Of a DNA stretch of 64,000 nt, positions 33,962-44,810 are shown piece by piece. Below the pieces are notes generated by a model. That model was given only the letters and a program-made list of their open reading frames with translations. It had not been told where the DNA came from and searched no databases. Within the stretch, counting starts at the first letter, position 1; each line of letters opens with the position of its first letter. The position numbers and the translations under genes are program-made. This DNA is from Ypsolopha sequella (taxonomy: Eukaryota > Arthropoda > Insecta > Lepidoptera > Ypsolophidae): positions 7,291,977 to 7,355,976 of the forward strand of contig OW203989.1 in assembly GCA_934047225.1 (NCBI GenBank). The letters are read 5' to 3'.

Positions 33962-36241
33962 CTGTAACAAGGTGTGGTCTTCTGAGGAGTTTGAAATGTA
34001 CTCTAATAGATTTTGAATTTGGGTGGGTTCCTATGATTTCTGCAATGTTATTTGGGTGAAGTTGAATGATTTTATACGGACCTTTGAAAACGGGTTTTGT
34101 CTTGTCGTTTCTGGCTGTCTTTGCTACTTGCTTGTAGACAGTCTCTCCAACTTTGAAGGATATCTCCTCCGCTTGCTGGTTTCGTTTGGAAATTACCTGC
34201 TCTTTATTTTTAGACATGTGTGCTGCTACGCATTCCTGTACTCCTTCTGCATTTTTTCTATGATTTAACACATAATTTTGATAAAATTCTCGAGGGTAGT
34301 AAATTTCTAGCGGATTCCTGGATGCTGTGTGACCAAATAATAACTCATGAGGGGTATATCCTGTAACGGAATGAATTGCATTGTTATAAGCAATAACAGC
34401 GTATGACATAATAACGGTGATGGGGTCGTCATTATTGGTCATCCGTTGTATTCTTATGATTTCTGCTATTGTTGAATGGAATCTCTCCACTGGGGAGTTA
34501 GAGTTGGGGTTATATGGGGTTGTGAAGTGTAAATGAATATTATGCATAGCGCATATTTCCTTAATCATTTCGTTATCAAATTTAGTATCAGAGTCTGTAG
34601 TGATTTTGAGAGGTAGACCTAAAACTGAGAAGACTTTAATGAGAGCTTCAGCTATGTGGACACTGCTGCTTGCAGACAAATGGACTGCCTGAGCATATTT
34701 CGAAAAGTTGTCAATAATTGTTAGGAAGGTGGTTCCTCCAGTAGAATAGAGATCCATAAAAAGATGTTGCCAAGGTTTTGTTGGAGTTTCTGTCACAACA
34801 AGTGGTGGTCTTAAAGGGTTTCTTTCATACTTGGCTTTAAGGCATGTGTCACATTGATTGATAAAAGTTTGTATAGTGAGCAACATATTAGGCCAATGGT
34901 AAGTGCGATGTAACTGTTTATGTGTTTCTTGAATACCGCGATGAACTGTTTTACCTTCATGGTACTTCTTAATTAACTCTTGTTGTTCTGATTTATTTTC
35001 AACTAAAATAACCCTTGAAGAACACCTTATTAACTTGGGACCCCTATCATTAAAAATGGTCGTATAGACTCTGGAAAAAGCGTAATAGAGATTTTCTTCA
35101 TAGAAGAAGCAATGGAATACGCGGTCAGGGATAGTGTGTTCTTTTAAGAACTGAACGATTTCTTTTTCAGTGTTATTGATTGGAATAAAAACGTCTTTTA
35201 TGACAGTCCTTGACTGGGTAGAGCGTGCTTCCTCCCTATATGTAGAACCTGGGGTTGATCTTATGTGGAACTGTTTAAGCTGTCGGTCAATTGCGTCAGG
35301 TATAATTGGAATGCCATTATTTTCGTTGTCTGCTTGTGTGTGATTGGTAGATACTAACTCATTAGGATCAATGGTAACTGTACTCATGCTATCAGATTCA
35401 TTGTCATTTTGTGATATTGGGATGTCACCTGTTAATGACATAGGTATATTTTCATTTTGAGTCCTATTTCTTTCTCTGTTGTCATTATTGTCTTGGTTAT
35501 TTGTCAAAGTCCCATCATTTTCGTTTCTTTGAACATTTTGAAAAATTCTATTAATTATTTCATCATCTTCGTTATCATCAAGATTGACAGCTAAAGAATC
35601 TATGCTGTTGTGGAAAATTTTAACTCGAGAAAGGGCGTCAGCATTTGTGTTTTGACGACCCTTTTTATAAATTATGTCATATTTGTAGGCTGACATTTGT
35701 AGGCGCCATCGTTCTATTTTGTTACTGACGTCTTTCATGCCTTTCATGGGGAAAGTCAGGGGCTGATGGTCTGTATATATAGTAAACTTTCTGCCATAAA
35801 GATACGGTCTGAAGTATTTAACCGCCCAAACTATGGCTAGGCATTCTTTCTCTATTGTTGAATAACGTGTCTCAGTGTCTGATAGGGTTCTTGATGCAAA
35901 AGCAACGGGTTTATCAGAACCAGGGATACCCTGAGATAATACCGCGCCAAAAGCAACGTCACTCGCGTCTGTTGTCAAGATAAAAGGTCTGTCAAAATCA
36001 GGATATTGTAAAATTGGGGCATTAGTTAAAATTTCTTTGCATTTATTAAAACATTCTATGAATTCTGGGGAATGATTGACTTTTGCATTCTTTTTAAGGC
36101 AAAGAGTCATTGGTTTTGTAAGCTTCGCAAAGTCTTTAATAAATTTCCTATAATATCCCACTAATCCTAAGAAAGCTTTTATCTCTTTTTGGGTTTTCGG
36201 AATTGGAAAATTTAATACAGCTTTGATTTTGTCTTGATTTT
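33909..36241 (-). CDS. pol: Errantivirus pol, 3' part: RNase H and integrase
   Basis: Continues pol in the frame after the break near 36240. Domains in order: RT thumb, RNase H ('LTTDASDVAFGAVLSQ', 'YTDHQPL'), a long acidic Asn/Asp-rich linker, integrase zinc finger (H-H-C-C, ending 'CDTCLKAKYE'), and integrase core with D ('MDLYSTGG'), D ('TDSDTKFD') and E ('NSPVERFHS'). A C-terminal domain ends at 33909, overlapping env. As an open frame it begins at 36161. All catalytic residues I looked for are present. It would normally be part of one polyprotein with the 5' part. Confidence 0.9.
33962..33964 (-). promoter_or_regulatory. Predicted splice acceptor for env mRNA
   Basis: The minus strand reads CTTGTTACAG|GTTC with the junction at 33962/33961. 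Joined to the donor at 38908/38907, the leader ATG falls in the env frame. A second CAG, 13 bases on, would not keep that frame. Confidence 0.6.
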
Positions 36242-37779
36242 GGCTTTAGTCCGTCGTCTGTCAGTTCATGTCCTAAAAAGTTTACTTGTTTCTGCAAAAA
36301 CTCAGATTTATCTAACTGTATCTTTAAATTATGAGTTTTGAATCTCTCAAAGACCTGTTTAATTTTGTCCATATGTTCCTGCAGTGATGTTGATACGATA
36401 ATAACGTCATCTAAGTATGTAAAGGCATAGTCAATTCCTCTTAAAACATGATCCATAAGTCTTTGAAATGTACTTGGGGCGTTTTTGAGCCCAAAAGGCA
36501 TTCTGAGAAATTCGTAATGTCCTCTTTCTGTGGTGAACGCTGTTTTCTCTATGTCATCTTCATGCATCTCGACTTGATGGTAGCCACTGGCTAGATCTAA
36601 GGTAGTAAAATATTGAGCACGGCCTATTTTGTCCAAAATGTCATTAATATTTGGAAGGGGATATTTGTCTTCTATTGTTCGGTCGTTAAGTCTCCTGTAG
36701 TCGATTACTAATCTCCATTTGACTTTTCCTGATGCATCTGGTTTTTTGGGAACAATATGTACTGGGCACGACCATGGGGAAATGCTGTCACGGATAATTC
36801 CTTGTTTAAGAAGATTATTTACTTGTTTTTGAATTTCCTGTTTTTGTTTAGGGGGTTGTCGATAACTTCTAACAAAAACGGGGTTGTCATCTTTTAAACG
36901 TAACTGGTGTTTGACCGCATGAGTGAAAGTCAGAGGAATATTTTCAGAATAAAATAGCTCTCTATACTGGTAACACAAACGTGTTATTTCTCGTCTTTCT
37001 TCTTCGTTCATGTGGTTTGTACGGAGTCTCTGGAGGTTGTCACAAAGCTCTTTGTCAATTTCAGGGGTAACTTGAGTATAATTAATTTCATGATATTCTG
37101 ACTCTACGTGAGGCTCGAGTTCAAATGGGAATTTGTTAGTTATTACCTGTTTTTCATCTGAATTATTAATTATTGACGTTATAAATTTTCCATTTTCAAC
37201 TTTTACGATGGCTGCGGGAGTTTTTAAGTATTTTGTCCAACAATGTAAATCATGAGTGTAAGTACCGTCCATGTAATGGGTTTTTAATGTAACAAGTTTT
37301 TCACATTTTGGTTCAATTCTAATTTTTTTTGATTGGTAGTCAAATCTGATTGGGATTTCCGCTGTTGCTGTCCGTAAAAGCTTATTTTTTAGATCAATGT
37401 TAGTTGACAATGTTTTAAGCAAATCAAGGCCAATGAGACCTTTGTATTTAGGGTCAAAGTCAAACATCAAAAATTTATGATTGATGTCAGAGTTGAAAAC
37501 TGGGGGTAAGGGTAAATACACAACGTGGTTGTGCCTAGATATAGCATGAGCTGTTTTGACTTCAAACGGTTCTTGTTGAATAAACTGTTCAAAAATAGTG
37601 CCTTCAATTACTTCAGGTGAAATCATCGAACATGAAGCGCCAGTATCGATCAAAAATTTTCCATTAAATTCAGGTAAGTCAATGTAGGGTAAATGGTCTT
37701 TGTCTTGGTAATTTAATTTGACTAACTGTGGTCTATAGTCTCCGCGTCCATAGGAAAATCCTGTTGATTTTCCTGACAG
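36148..37779 (-). CDS. pol: Errantivirus pol, 5' part: protease and reverse transcriptase
   Basis: The frame opens after a TGA at 37782-37780 and overlaps the end of gag in the -1 register, so ribosomal frameshifting is the expected route of expression. I saw no perfect slippery heptamer. The protease has 'IDTGASCSM'. RT has 'VKWRLVIDYRRLND', 'LDLASGYHQVEM' and the catalytic 'TYLDDVIIV'. Near 36238-36241 a run of four A (minus strand) carries one base too many for the reading frame. After it this frame drifts and stops at 36148, while the pol sequence goes on in the neighbouring frame. Confidence 0.9.
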   Translation of the reverse strand: MSGKSTGFSYGRGDYRPQLVKLNYQDKDHLPYIDLPEFNGKFLIDTGASCSMISPEVIEGTIFEQFIQQEPFEVKTAHAISRHNHVVYLPLPPVFNSDINHKFLMFDFDPKYKGLIGLDLLKTLSTNIDLKNKLLRTATAEIPIRFDYQSKKIRIEPKCEKLVTLKTHYMDGTYTHDLHCWTKYLKTPAAIVKVENGKFITSIINNSDEKQVITNKFPFELEPHVESEYHEINYTQVTPEIDKELCDNLQRLRTNHMNEEERREITRLCYQYRELFYSENIPLTFTHAVKHQLRLKDDNPVFVRSYRQPPKQKQEIQKQVNNLLKQGIIRDSISPWSCPVHIVPKKPDASGKVKWRLVIDYRRLNDRTIEDKYPLPNINDILDKIGRAQYFTTLDLASGYHQVEMHEDDIEKTAFTTERGHYEFLRMPFGLKNAPSTFQRLMDHVLRGIDYAFTYLDDVIIVSTSLQEHMDKIKQVFERFKTHNLKIQLDKSEFLQKQVNFLGHELTDDGLKPKSRQNQSCIKFSNSENPKRDKSFLRISGIL

Positions 37780-38744
37780 TCAATTTGTTCGAGTTGGTTT
37801 TCGTCAAATGGTATATTGTCATACGTAAAATCGTCATAAGTCATGGGATTATTAGGTTGATCATTGTAAGTTGCATAGAAAAGTTGCTGAGAAAAGTCTG
37901 GTTTTGCTGGCTTGTTAACTGACCTCATTGTGACATCAGAGTATCTTTGTGGAGGATTTACCTGTTGTGGAGGTTGCTGAAGCTGCTGTGGGGCTGGCAA
38001 ATTTTGTTGAGCCCTAAAATTTCCAGATGATCTAAAATTACCTGAATTTGGTTTTCTCCAAGTTTGTGCGTTCTGGAATGCTGTAAAATTATTTGGTTGT
38101 GGCACAGGCACAGGAGCAGGTTTAATGAATTGCTTACCTGGTTGTTGAAGCTGCATCTGAGGTTTAAAAGGCTTTTGTGCATATTGAGATGTTGAAGGAG
38201 GTGGATTTTGGGCTTGTCTCACTTCTTCTTGCCTTGCTTCTACAATTGCTAATTCAAGAGTTGGTGGCTTAGCAATACGCACACCCAATGACACATTAAA
38301 TTCAAGCTGATTAACATACTGTTCTATAACCATATTTTCGTAGTAGGTTTTATCGCTATGTTTTCCTATTGAATATAATGTATCCAGTATATCGCGTAGT
38401 CTTCTACCGAAAGTTTCAGAATTTTCATTCCTATTTCTACGAAGCTGCATAAGCTCTTGCATTACTTGGATTTCATTTCGCGGCTCACCTAGTCTCCTTA
38501 ATAAAGCTGTTTTTATTTCTGCCCACGACGAGGTAGACTCCTCATAGGCAATCGCGTCTATTGCGGCACCACTAAGTTTATTTTTTATTAATGCTAAAAT
38601 TACGGGTCTGTTTCTATTTACGGCTTCTACCATAGACAGGCCGTTCTCGACCTCTCTAATATAGTAATTCAATGTTCGGCTATTACCATCGTACTTTGGT
38701 AACAAATCCGAAAGGATCCTAAACGTATCTTTATCTATCTCCAT
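37722..38744 (-). CDS. gag: Errantivirus gag
   Basis: 340 codons, complete, starting ATG GAG ATA GAT. The N-terminal half is helical and capsid-like ('LSDLLPKYDGNSRTLNYYI', 'AEIKTALLRRLGEPRNE', 'LMQLRRNRNENSETFGRRL'). The C-terminal half is rich in Gln, Pro and Asn. No CCHC zinc knuckle is present, which is usual for errantivirus Gag. It forms the virus-like particle shell and packages the RNA. It stops at TAG within the pol overlap. Confidence 0.88.
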   Translation of the reverse strand: MEIDKDTFRILSDLLPKYDGNSRTLNYYIREVENGLSMVEAVNRNRPVILALIKNKLSGAAIDAIAYEESTSSWAEIKTALLRRLGEPRNEIQVMQELMQLRRNRNENSETFGRRLRDILDTLYSIGKHSDKTYYENMVIEQYVNQLEFNVSLGVRIAKPPTLELAIVEARQEEVRQAQNPPPSTSQYAQKPFKPQMQLQQPGKQFIKPAPVPVPQPNNFTAFQNAQTWRKPNSGNFRSSGNFRAQQNLPAPQQLQQPPQQVNPPQRYSDVTMRSVNKPAKPDFSQQLFYATYNDQPNNPMTYDDFTYDNIPFDENQLEQIDCQENQQDFPMDAETIDHS

Positions 38745-38906
38745 TGTAAATGAGATTATCGTCTATAAATATAAACACTAACACTAATTTTTTAAACCGA
38801 GTTGATCTATAGCGATGAGAGAAATAAAAAAAAACTCGTTGAAAAAAAAAATATACTAAATAAGGGAAGGAAATATAGCAAGGAACTTGAAAGTTAGAAG
38901 AGCTTA

Positions 38907-38918
38907 CCAAGTCTGCAT
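38907..38918 (-). promoter_or_regulatory. Predicted leader splice donor for env mRNA
   Basis: The leader holds an ATG at 38918-38916, followed eight bases later by a consensus donor TTG|GTAAGC (38908/38907). It lies between the primer site and gag, where retroviral and errantiviral env donors usually are. Confidence 0.6.
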
Positions 38919-39105
38919 CTCCAATCCGAGTCTTGTCCAGGATCTCTACTCCAATGTTCCAGAGCACAGAGATCACGTTTGTCACCGATCGCCACACAAA
39001 GGTTCTTTTTTCTACGAAATCACAGGCGATTTTAGCACTGATCAGTCACTCCGGCGGTTAAGAGTTTTATTAACCACTTTTCACAGTTTCCCGGGGTGTC
39101 GTAGA

Positions 39106-39121
39106 CTTGCCGACTGCGCCA
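39106..39121 (-). promoter_or_regulatory. Errantivirus primer binding site
   Basis: TGGCGCAGTCGGCAAG follows the 5' LTR directly (the first T is shared with its end). It matches the tRNA-Ser type primer site known from 17.6/297/TED-class errantiviruses. Confidence 0.75.
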
Positions 39122-39342
39122 TTTACGTGTAGGCGAATGGGAAAAAGGTTTTTAAAAAGATAATTTATTTATTAAACAAATATGTAATTTAGTTAAGAAG
39201 GCTGGTACAAGACTAACTTAATTTAACAAGTATAAAAACGGTAAACAATTCTGACTAATTATGTGTAACAGTGATTTCTAGGTATCAGGGCAACACGTGC
39301 AGTGCTGCGTCGGCGGGTTGCGAGGCGCTGGCACTGCTAACT
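39121..39342 (-). repeat. Errantivirus 5' LTR
   Basis: 222 bp, no difference from the 3' LTR found by eye. Followed outward by the target duplication CCGG. Confidence 0.93.
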
Positions 39343-39346
39343 CCGG

Positions 39347-40087
39347 TTTTGACAATTTTTGAACAGGTCTAAAGAAGTATTCTGATTTGCATGAAACTCG
39401 GTATCAAGGGGCATTTAGGGTCGCCGATTACGCTGCCGTATTCAAATTTGACATTTTTTGACAACTGATAGGGATTTTGACACTTTTTCGGAAAAACTTT
39501 GATCGGTGAGTCCCTGTATTCCCAGAGGGAGTGAGAGTATTTAAAATATTTGTTTCTGAAAAAAAAGTAATTTGTTTCCTGTAGGCCACGCGGGCGAAGC
39601 CGCGGGCAGAAGCTAATTTTTTATATTTTTCATTTGTGCTAAATTTTTTTAACTTCTATAGATTCCCTGTAATTGGCCAGTTTTCATTTTTTTTGGTCTA
39701 CCAGTTTCGGAGATAAGGGGGGGAACATACATATTTTTGTGGTTTTTTCAAAATTTCCCGAAACTTGTGAGAGTAAATTTAGTAAAAGTGTATATTTTTA
39801 CAATAAGCTTTTTAATATCTACAATTTGATACCCATATTATATTTTTAGGATAATATTTTTTATTTTTCTTACTTTTTTTTTTGAAATATTTTGAAAAAT
39901 TTCAAATTTTTCAATTTTATTACACTCTGATATGTGGGCAAATTAATTATTTATATGCCAAATTTCATGTCTTTATCTTGAACGGTGCTAAAGTTATGAG
40001 GCTGTGACATACGGACGGACGGATGGACGGACAACGGAGTCTCACCATAAAGGTTTCTTTTGTACCTTTTAGGTATGGAACCCTAAA
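39347..40087 (+). repeat. GTACGGAACCCT repeats, right flank of the errantivirus
   Basis: 39613-39616 is a Helitron-type end (GCGGGCAGAAGCTAA then T). 39617-40087 repeats the left-flank text ('TTTCGGAGATAAGGGGGGG', 'TACAATTTGATACCCAT') and ends with (CGGA)n and TATGGAACCCTAAAAA. Confidence 0.6.
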
Positions 40088-40453
40088 AACAGAACCCTTA
40101 TAGGATCACTTTGTTGTCCGTCTGTATGCCCGCCTGTCCGTCTATCTGTCCAGACCCTTTATCTCAAGAACGCGTGAAGTTATCAAATTGAAATTAAAAC
40201 CATATAATCAAGTCTACTGTTACTTGAAGTTGCGAAAAAAATATTTTTTTATGTTAACGCAAAAAAATACGGCTTTTAATGCCACTAAAATCGTATATTT
40301 CGACATTCTCAAGAGAATCAAAATTTATAGGGTACTTTCCGTTGACCTAGAACTATGATAGGCAAGTATTATCTTATACTACGAATACAGGAAAACATCT
40401 AAAAACTACACATTTGTAATTTAATCATAAAAAAAAGTCTGAATTATTTATAA

Positions 40454-41195
40454 CTAGCTGTTGCCCGCGTCTTCGTCCGCGTGAATTTAGTATGTAATGC
40501 GTTTCATATTGTACAATGAAAGCTTCAACATCCCGCTAAATCCTGTTATGCGTACGGTTTTCTTTAAAAAAAAAAACCTCTTATACGTGTCTTATTTTTC
40601 TCAATATGATTTATGCGAAGTTGTAAGTAAGTGTATATATGTATATAAGTTATACATAATATATAAGTTTATATATGCCCAGGGATCGTGATTTTCCATA
40701 TGAAAGTTTTTAACCCATTTCATCCCCATTAGGGGATGGATAATTTTTGAAAACTTTCCTACATGTATCTCATTATACGTTTTAAGGAAGGAATATTTAA
40801 GCAAAGTTTTAAGTAGATACACTCAAGGGATGCAATTTTCGATATATAACTTAACACGCTATTTTACCCCCTCGGGGGATGAGTTTTGTAAAACCCTCTT
40901 ACAGGTTTCTTGTAATTTATTAAAAAGAGTATTTATGCGAATCATGTTGACTCTTCAGTATATGTTGATACTCCCACTGATTACGATTTTCCAAACAAGT
41001 TTCTACCCCATTTCCTTATGAATTGATTTTCAAAAAATCCTTTCTTAGCGGATGTTTACGCAATAAAAGGAACTTACGGTGCAAATTTCATGTTCCTAGG
41101 TTTAGCTGTTTGGTCTCGGCGTTAATAGATCAGTCAGTCAATCAGTCAGTCAGTCAGTCAGTCAGTCAGTCAGGGTATTATTTTATATACAAATT
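40454..41195 (-). mobile_element. Helitron-like element
   Basis: On the minus strand it ends ACGCGGGCAACAGCTAG then T (40454), the Lep1-type 3' end. Inside are two diverged units with 'CCC.TTAGGGGATG' / 'CCCTCGGGGGATGAG' and 'AAAATCCTTTCTTAGCGGAT'. The other end is the AGTC microsatellite plus 'TTATTTTATATACAAATTTG'. Typical of long non-coding moth Helitron relatives. Confidence 0.55.
41126..41172. repeat. (AGTC)n microsatellite
   Basis: About eleven AGTC units with one variant unit. Confidence 0.9.
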
Positions 41196-41246
41196 TGTAC
41201 GGAACCCTCGACGGGCGAGTCCAACTCGCACTTGTCCGTTTTTTTC

Positions 41247-42645
41247 AAGATAGGTAGTCTGGTCACTGTTAAGGACTACTTGAGGCTAAATTTAAATGTA
41301 TTCAGTAGTAAACGTAAAACATAAGTTAGACAAGTACCTATCGACTAAACATAATTGAAAAAAGAAATAGTAACTTATTTGCACTCAAGGATCAGCCTGT
41401 AGCTGCTTGATATCACTTGTGATGAACACTTGACCACTTGATTTTGCTTAATGGTTGTGGTCGCAACTGGTGAGTATTGAATTACTCCTGACGATAACCT
41501 GAAAGCTGTGAAAACAGCCTTTTGGTTTTATATAGCTCCGTGAAATTACCTTTAGCTCTTACTTTGGCAAAAATTAAGAGTTTTGAGCTGTTATAGTTCT
41601 GAAAAGGTTAACTTGAATGCTTTCTAGTAATTTTCTAACGTCAGCCATATTTATTCACTAAAATAATAAAAAAAACGAACTGAAAATAACATTTTAATAC
41701 AACGAAGCAAAATTAAATAACATGTTCTATACAATTTTAAATATTTGTTTTTATATATGGGTATAACTTTTATTTCTAAAGCGACAAACCATCAAACACC
41801 TTATTTTTTCATTTTTTTTAATTTAAAATGTCCTGAAAATTTGCAATTACGAAAGGCCCGTCTCGCATATAGCACTATTATCCTAAAGTTTCACGATAAT
41901 GTACCAATCGCACTATGTTTTGCATTTTATCTGACTTTAACATGCTACTAACTATTTTTGAAGAATACAACACTTACATATCTAGCCATTTTGAAACTTG
42001 GTATAATGACAGGGAATGGCGCCATTATAAATAAGTCATTTAAACCCACCATTAGTGTTTCTGCGTACAAACAATCTTAAACAGAAACATTTTAAAACCC
42101 GAAAGTCCTGGAAAAGCGTTATTCATTTCTATCAAAAAGGTTTTAAGTTGTCATAGAGTTACATCCAAGACTAATGTAGAACCTATTAGTTGTATTGTAT
42201 GGTTATATTAACGTTAAATTAAGGTTGTGAAGGTTATATTTGGGTTTTGAGTAAGTAGTTAGAAAGGTTATAGATAAGAGCTACAGGTTTTGCTGTAGCT
42301 CTCAGAAAGGTTCTACAACGTGGGCCCTTTTTGCACTCAGGAGGTTAATATAACGTTAATATAAAGTAATTGAGACTACAAAGACTTATGAGCAGATTTC
42401 CATACAGAGGTATTAGAACCTTTTCAGTACCTTTCTAAAACCTTAAAAGTTACTTGGGACGGAACGATTTTAACGACTCGGAGTGCGTCTAGGTAGCATG
42501 GATAGCGAATCCTGACTAATTATTATCATTATTTTTTTTGCAGTGCGTACTTCACCGTGTGAGTATACTTAGACAGCGATAGATTCCGAGCGAGATATCA
42601 TGCTAGCAGGCACCATTTACAGATCTTTGTTTATCTGCGCGGGTT
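41247..42645. other. Unassigned AT-rich sequence
   Basis: 'GTTACTTGGGAC' near 42454 mirrors 'GACCCCAAGTAAC' near 30142, so pieces of one more repeat family may be present in both places. No gene was seen. Confidence 0.35.
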
Positions 42646-43075
42646 ATACGAGATTTTGGTTTAATAAGCCGTATTTTAGAACCTGTGGTCTAAAAACCTC
42701 ATGATAATGAATATTTTACAAAAAAAAATGCAACTTCCATTTGACTTCGTGTGACCTCACTTGAAAAAAGGCTGTTTAGAAATGTGCCCATTGCTATTAA
42801 GATAAATTTAAAATAATTTGCTTACGACTGATTCAGATGACAAGACAGTCAGACACAGAACCCTTTTTTATAAGCAAGGCAAAGATCTACAATCAGTATA
42901 ATGCCTAAAATGCCCTAAGTGACGTCATATCTGCAAATCCTTTAAAAATAATTTAAAAAATAATGATCAGATTATATACTTAATAATAAAAACTATATGA
43001 TCTAAAATGGCCCATATTCTGTAAAAAAAAAAAAAAAACTTAGGGATTAAGCTATGGGAATATAATTATGGTCTC
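42646..43075 (+). repeat. Interspersed repeat family R3, copy 3
   Basis: Aligns with 5885-6310 and 13377-13845 ('ATTTTAGAACCTGTGGTCTA', 'CTTCGTGTGACCTCACTTGA', 'GTGACGTCATATC', ending 'ATTAAGCTATGGGAAT'). Confidence 0.65.
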
Positions 43076-43161
43076 AGTACCATATTCGCAATTAGGTATT
43101 GTTACGAACGATGATTGTTTAAGTATTTTCATGGTATCCTTACCAAAAGTTAATTAATTTG

Positions 43162-43556
43162 TTTTTCAATGCATGTGCTCGTAAAGGCCCACTTTTTATG
43201 CATCAAAACCGAACAAAAAGTCGATTATTTTTCCCTAGGGCTTTATTATTATTTTTTTTTTTATTTATTTACAATGGTTGGCTAACCTGCAGCCTTTCCT
43301 ATGTACCATAGATGTTATACTTTTTTTCCACTGTTTAACGGCTCTGGATACCTAGTCCTTTTGAGCCAATTACAATTTAAAGTTCACAAAATTATATTTG
43401 TTTTATTTCCTCACACTATGCATTGAAAAACGTAGTATGATACACGGGCGTAAGAGCAATAAATTACTCGGTTACGTTTAAAACACTCGCTACGCTCGTG
43501 TTTTAAATCGTCCTCGTAATTTATTCCTTTGCGCCCTTGTAGCATAAACTACTATT
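43162..43556 (+). mobile_element. Two-part MITE-like unit, copy 1
   Basis: Part one runs from GTTTTTCAATGCAT to its inverse ATGCATTGAAAAAC near 43430. Part two (43431-43556) is a hairpin 'GTAGTATGATACACGGGCG' ... 'GCCCTTGTAGCATAAACTAC'. The same two parts in the same order occur at 60480-60874. Confidence 0.7.
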
Positions 43557-43833
43557 ATTCAGAAACATGAAGATTTTTAATAAAACACAAGATAAAGATA
43601 AGGTATTGAACACCGCATACAGATTTTAAATGTACTTCACAGATAAAATTTAAGGCCTTTATATTGAAATTGTTTGTCAATTCCAACGTATTATTATTAT
43701 TTTTAGCCTATTTTTAGCTCAGCGTATTTTTTTTCGTGCAGACGGCGCAATACAAACGCGTTTCTAACGCGAACCATACGCGTCTGTCGCAGCTAGAAAC
43801 CTTTCCGATACAAATGCAACAGCGGGCCTATTG

Positions 43834-44042
43834 TGTATCTCTAGTTGCCTTCTGGACTGGGTGTCTATCATCAAAAACATAGATATACTATCGAATTCCG
43901 ATGTCCTAAGGATATTTTCGCACTTGAAGTGACGACACAGATTGTTAATAGTTCAATACCCACTAAAGGCAATTTTGAAATTTCAGTTTTTAGCTATGTT
44001 TTTGATGATAGGCACTTCGTGCAGTTGGCAACTAAAGATACA
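43834..44042. mobile_element. Palindromic MITE
   Basis: Inverted ends TGTATCTCTAGTTGCC / GGCAACTAAAGATACA, with arms 'TATCATCAAAAACATAG' / 'CTATGTTTTTGATGATA'. 209 bp, non-coding. Confidence 0.75.
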
Positions 44043-44647
44043 GAATAGGGGGGCTGGACTGAAAACGCGGAGAAAACGCGCAGACAACGCGGGTTTGTGA
44101 AACGTGATATAATAATATATATAATAATATCACGGATGGCATTACATTCGATTTTATGGTGATACGAGACATGTTCCGAATTCCTTCCCAAACCATTCTC
44201 AAGCGAGCGATTGTCTAGCGTCGCGTCAGCGAAACGCACTACATTATGTGCACCCGTAAATTTAATTTTAAATTTGAAATAGCTGTGCTATAATTACAAG
44301 CTTTGGTATTAATTAAATTCATCGTAAACGTTGCAAGGCTAACTTAAATAGCACTGCAAAATAAATACAAAATAAATTTTATCGCATGTCTTACAACTTT
44401 TAACAACTTGACACATTTTCACATGACATGCGAAAGTAATTTAAGTCGGTAGTGACCTTTAATATTGAGCTACAATGTTTAGACTAAGGGTCTATTTCAA
44501 CCCTTGTTTAAAAGCTTTATCAAAAACATAAGTTTAAAAATAGAACACGTTTTGTATGCGTTATGTGACACATAAATAATCAGGCACTAAGTGGTGAAAC
44601 AGGCCCTTAAGTGTTATCAAACTTCTTTCTATTTATATTTGATGAAA
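44043..44647. other. Unassigned sequence
   Basis: A short hairpin ATATAATAATATATATAATAA lies near 44107. Otherwise nothing was recognised. Confidence 0.4.
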
Positions 44648-44672
44648 TATATATGATTATATATAATATATA

Positions 44673-44720
<48 letters not shown>
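44648..44720. repeat. (AT)n microsatellite
   Basis: An interrupted then pure AT dinucleotide run of about 70 bp. Confidence 0.95.
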
Positions 44721-44723
<3 letters not shown>

Positions 44724-44810
44724 TACTACTTATATCCTAACCACTGTTATGTAGGAAATTTGCAGCAACTGGGCTAAGTTGGTATCACACACGTGCGTGG
44801 GTGCAATTAG

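Larger units (their letters stand above)
32086..39346 (-). mobile_element. Complete errantivirus (gypsy-type LTR element with env)
   Basis: 7253 bp between 4-bp target duplications CCGG (32086-32089 and 39343-39346). The two 222-bp LTRs read as identical and start AGTTAG. Order on the minus strand: 5' LTR, primer site, leader, gag, pol (protease, RT, RNase H, integrase), env, polypurine tract, 3' LTR. The layout and the furin-cleaved env class match insect errantiviruses. Identical LTRs imply recent insertion. The one clear defect is a single-base frame break in pol. Confidence 0.95.
40088..41246 (-). repeat. Inverse GTACGGAACCCT copy split by a Helitron-like element
   Basis: Enters at 40088 as the inverse of a family tail (TGTCCGTCTGTATGCCCG) and leaves at 41197-41246 with GTACGGAACCCTCGACGG and 'CGAGTCCAACTCGCACTTGT', the family head. 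The central part is the Helitron-like insert at 40454-41195. Confidence 0.5.

Noticed and set aside
37958..38182. 74-codon minus-strand frame within gag
   Set aside because: An alternative frame of the Gln/Pro-rich part of gag with no independent support.
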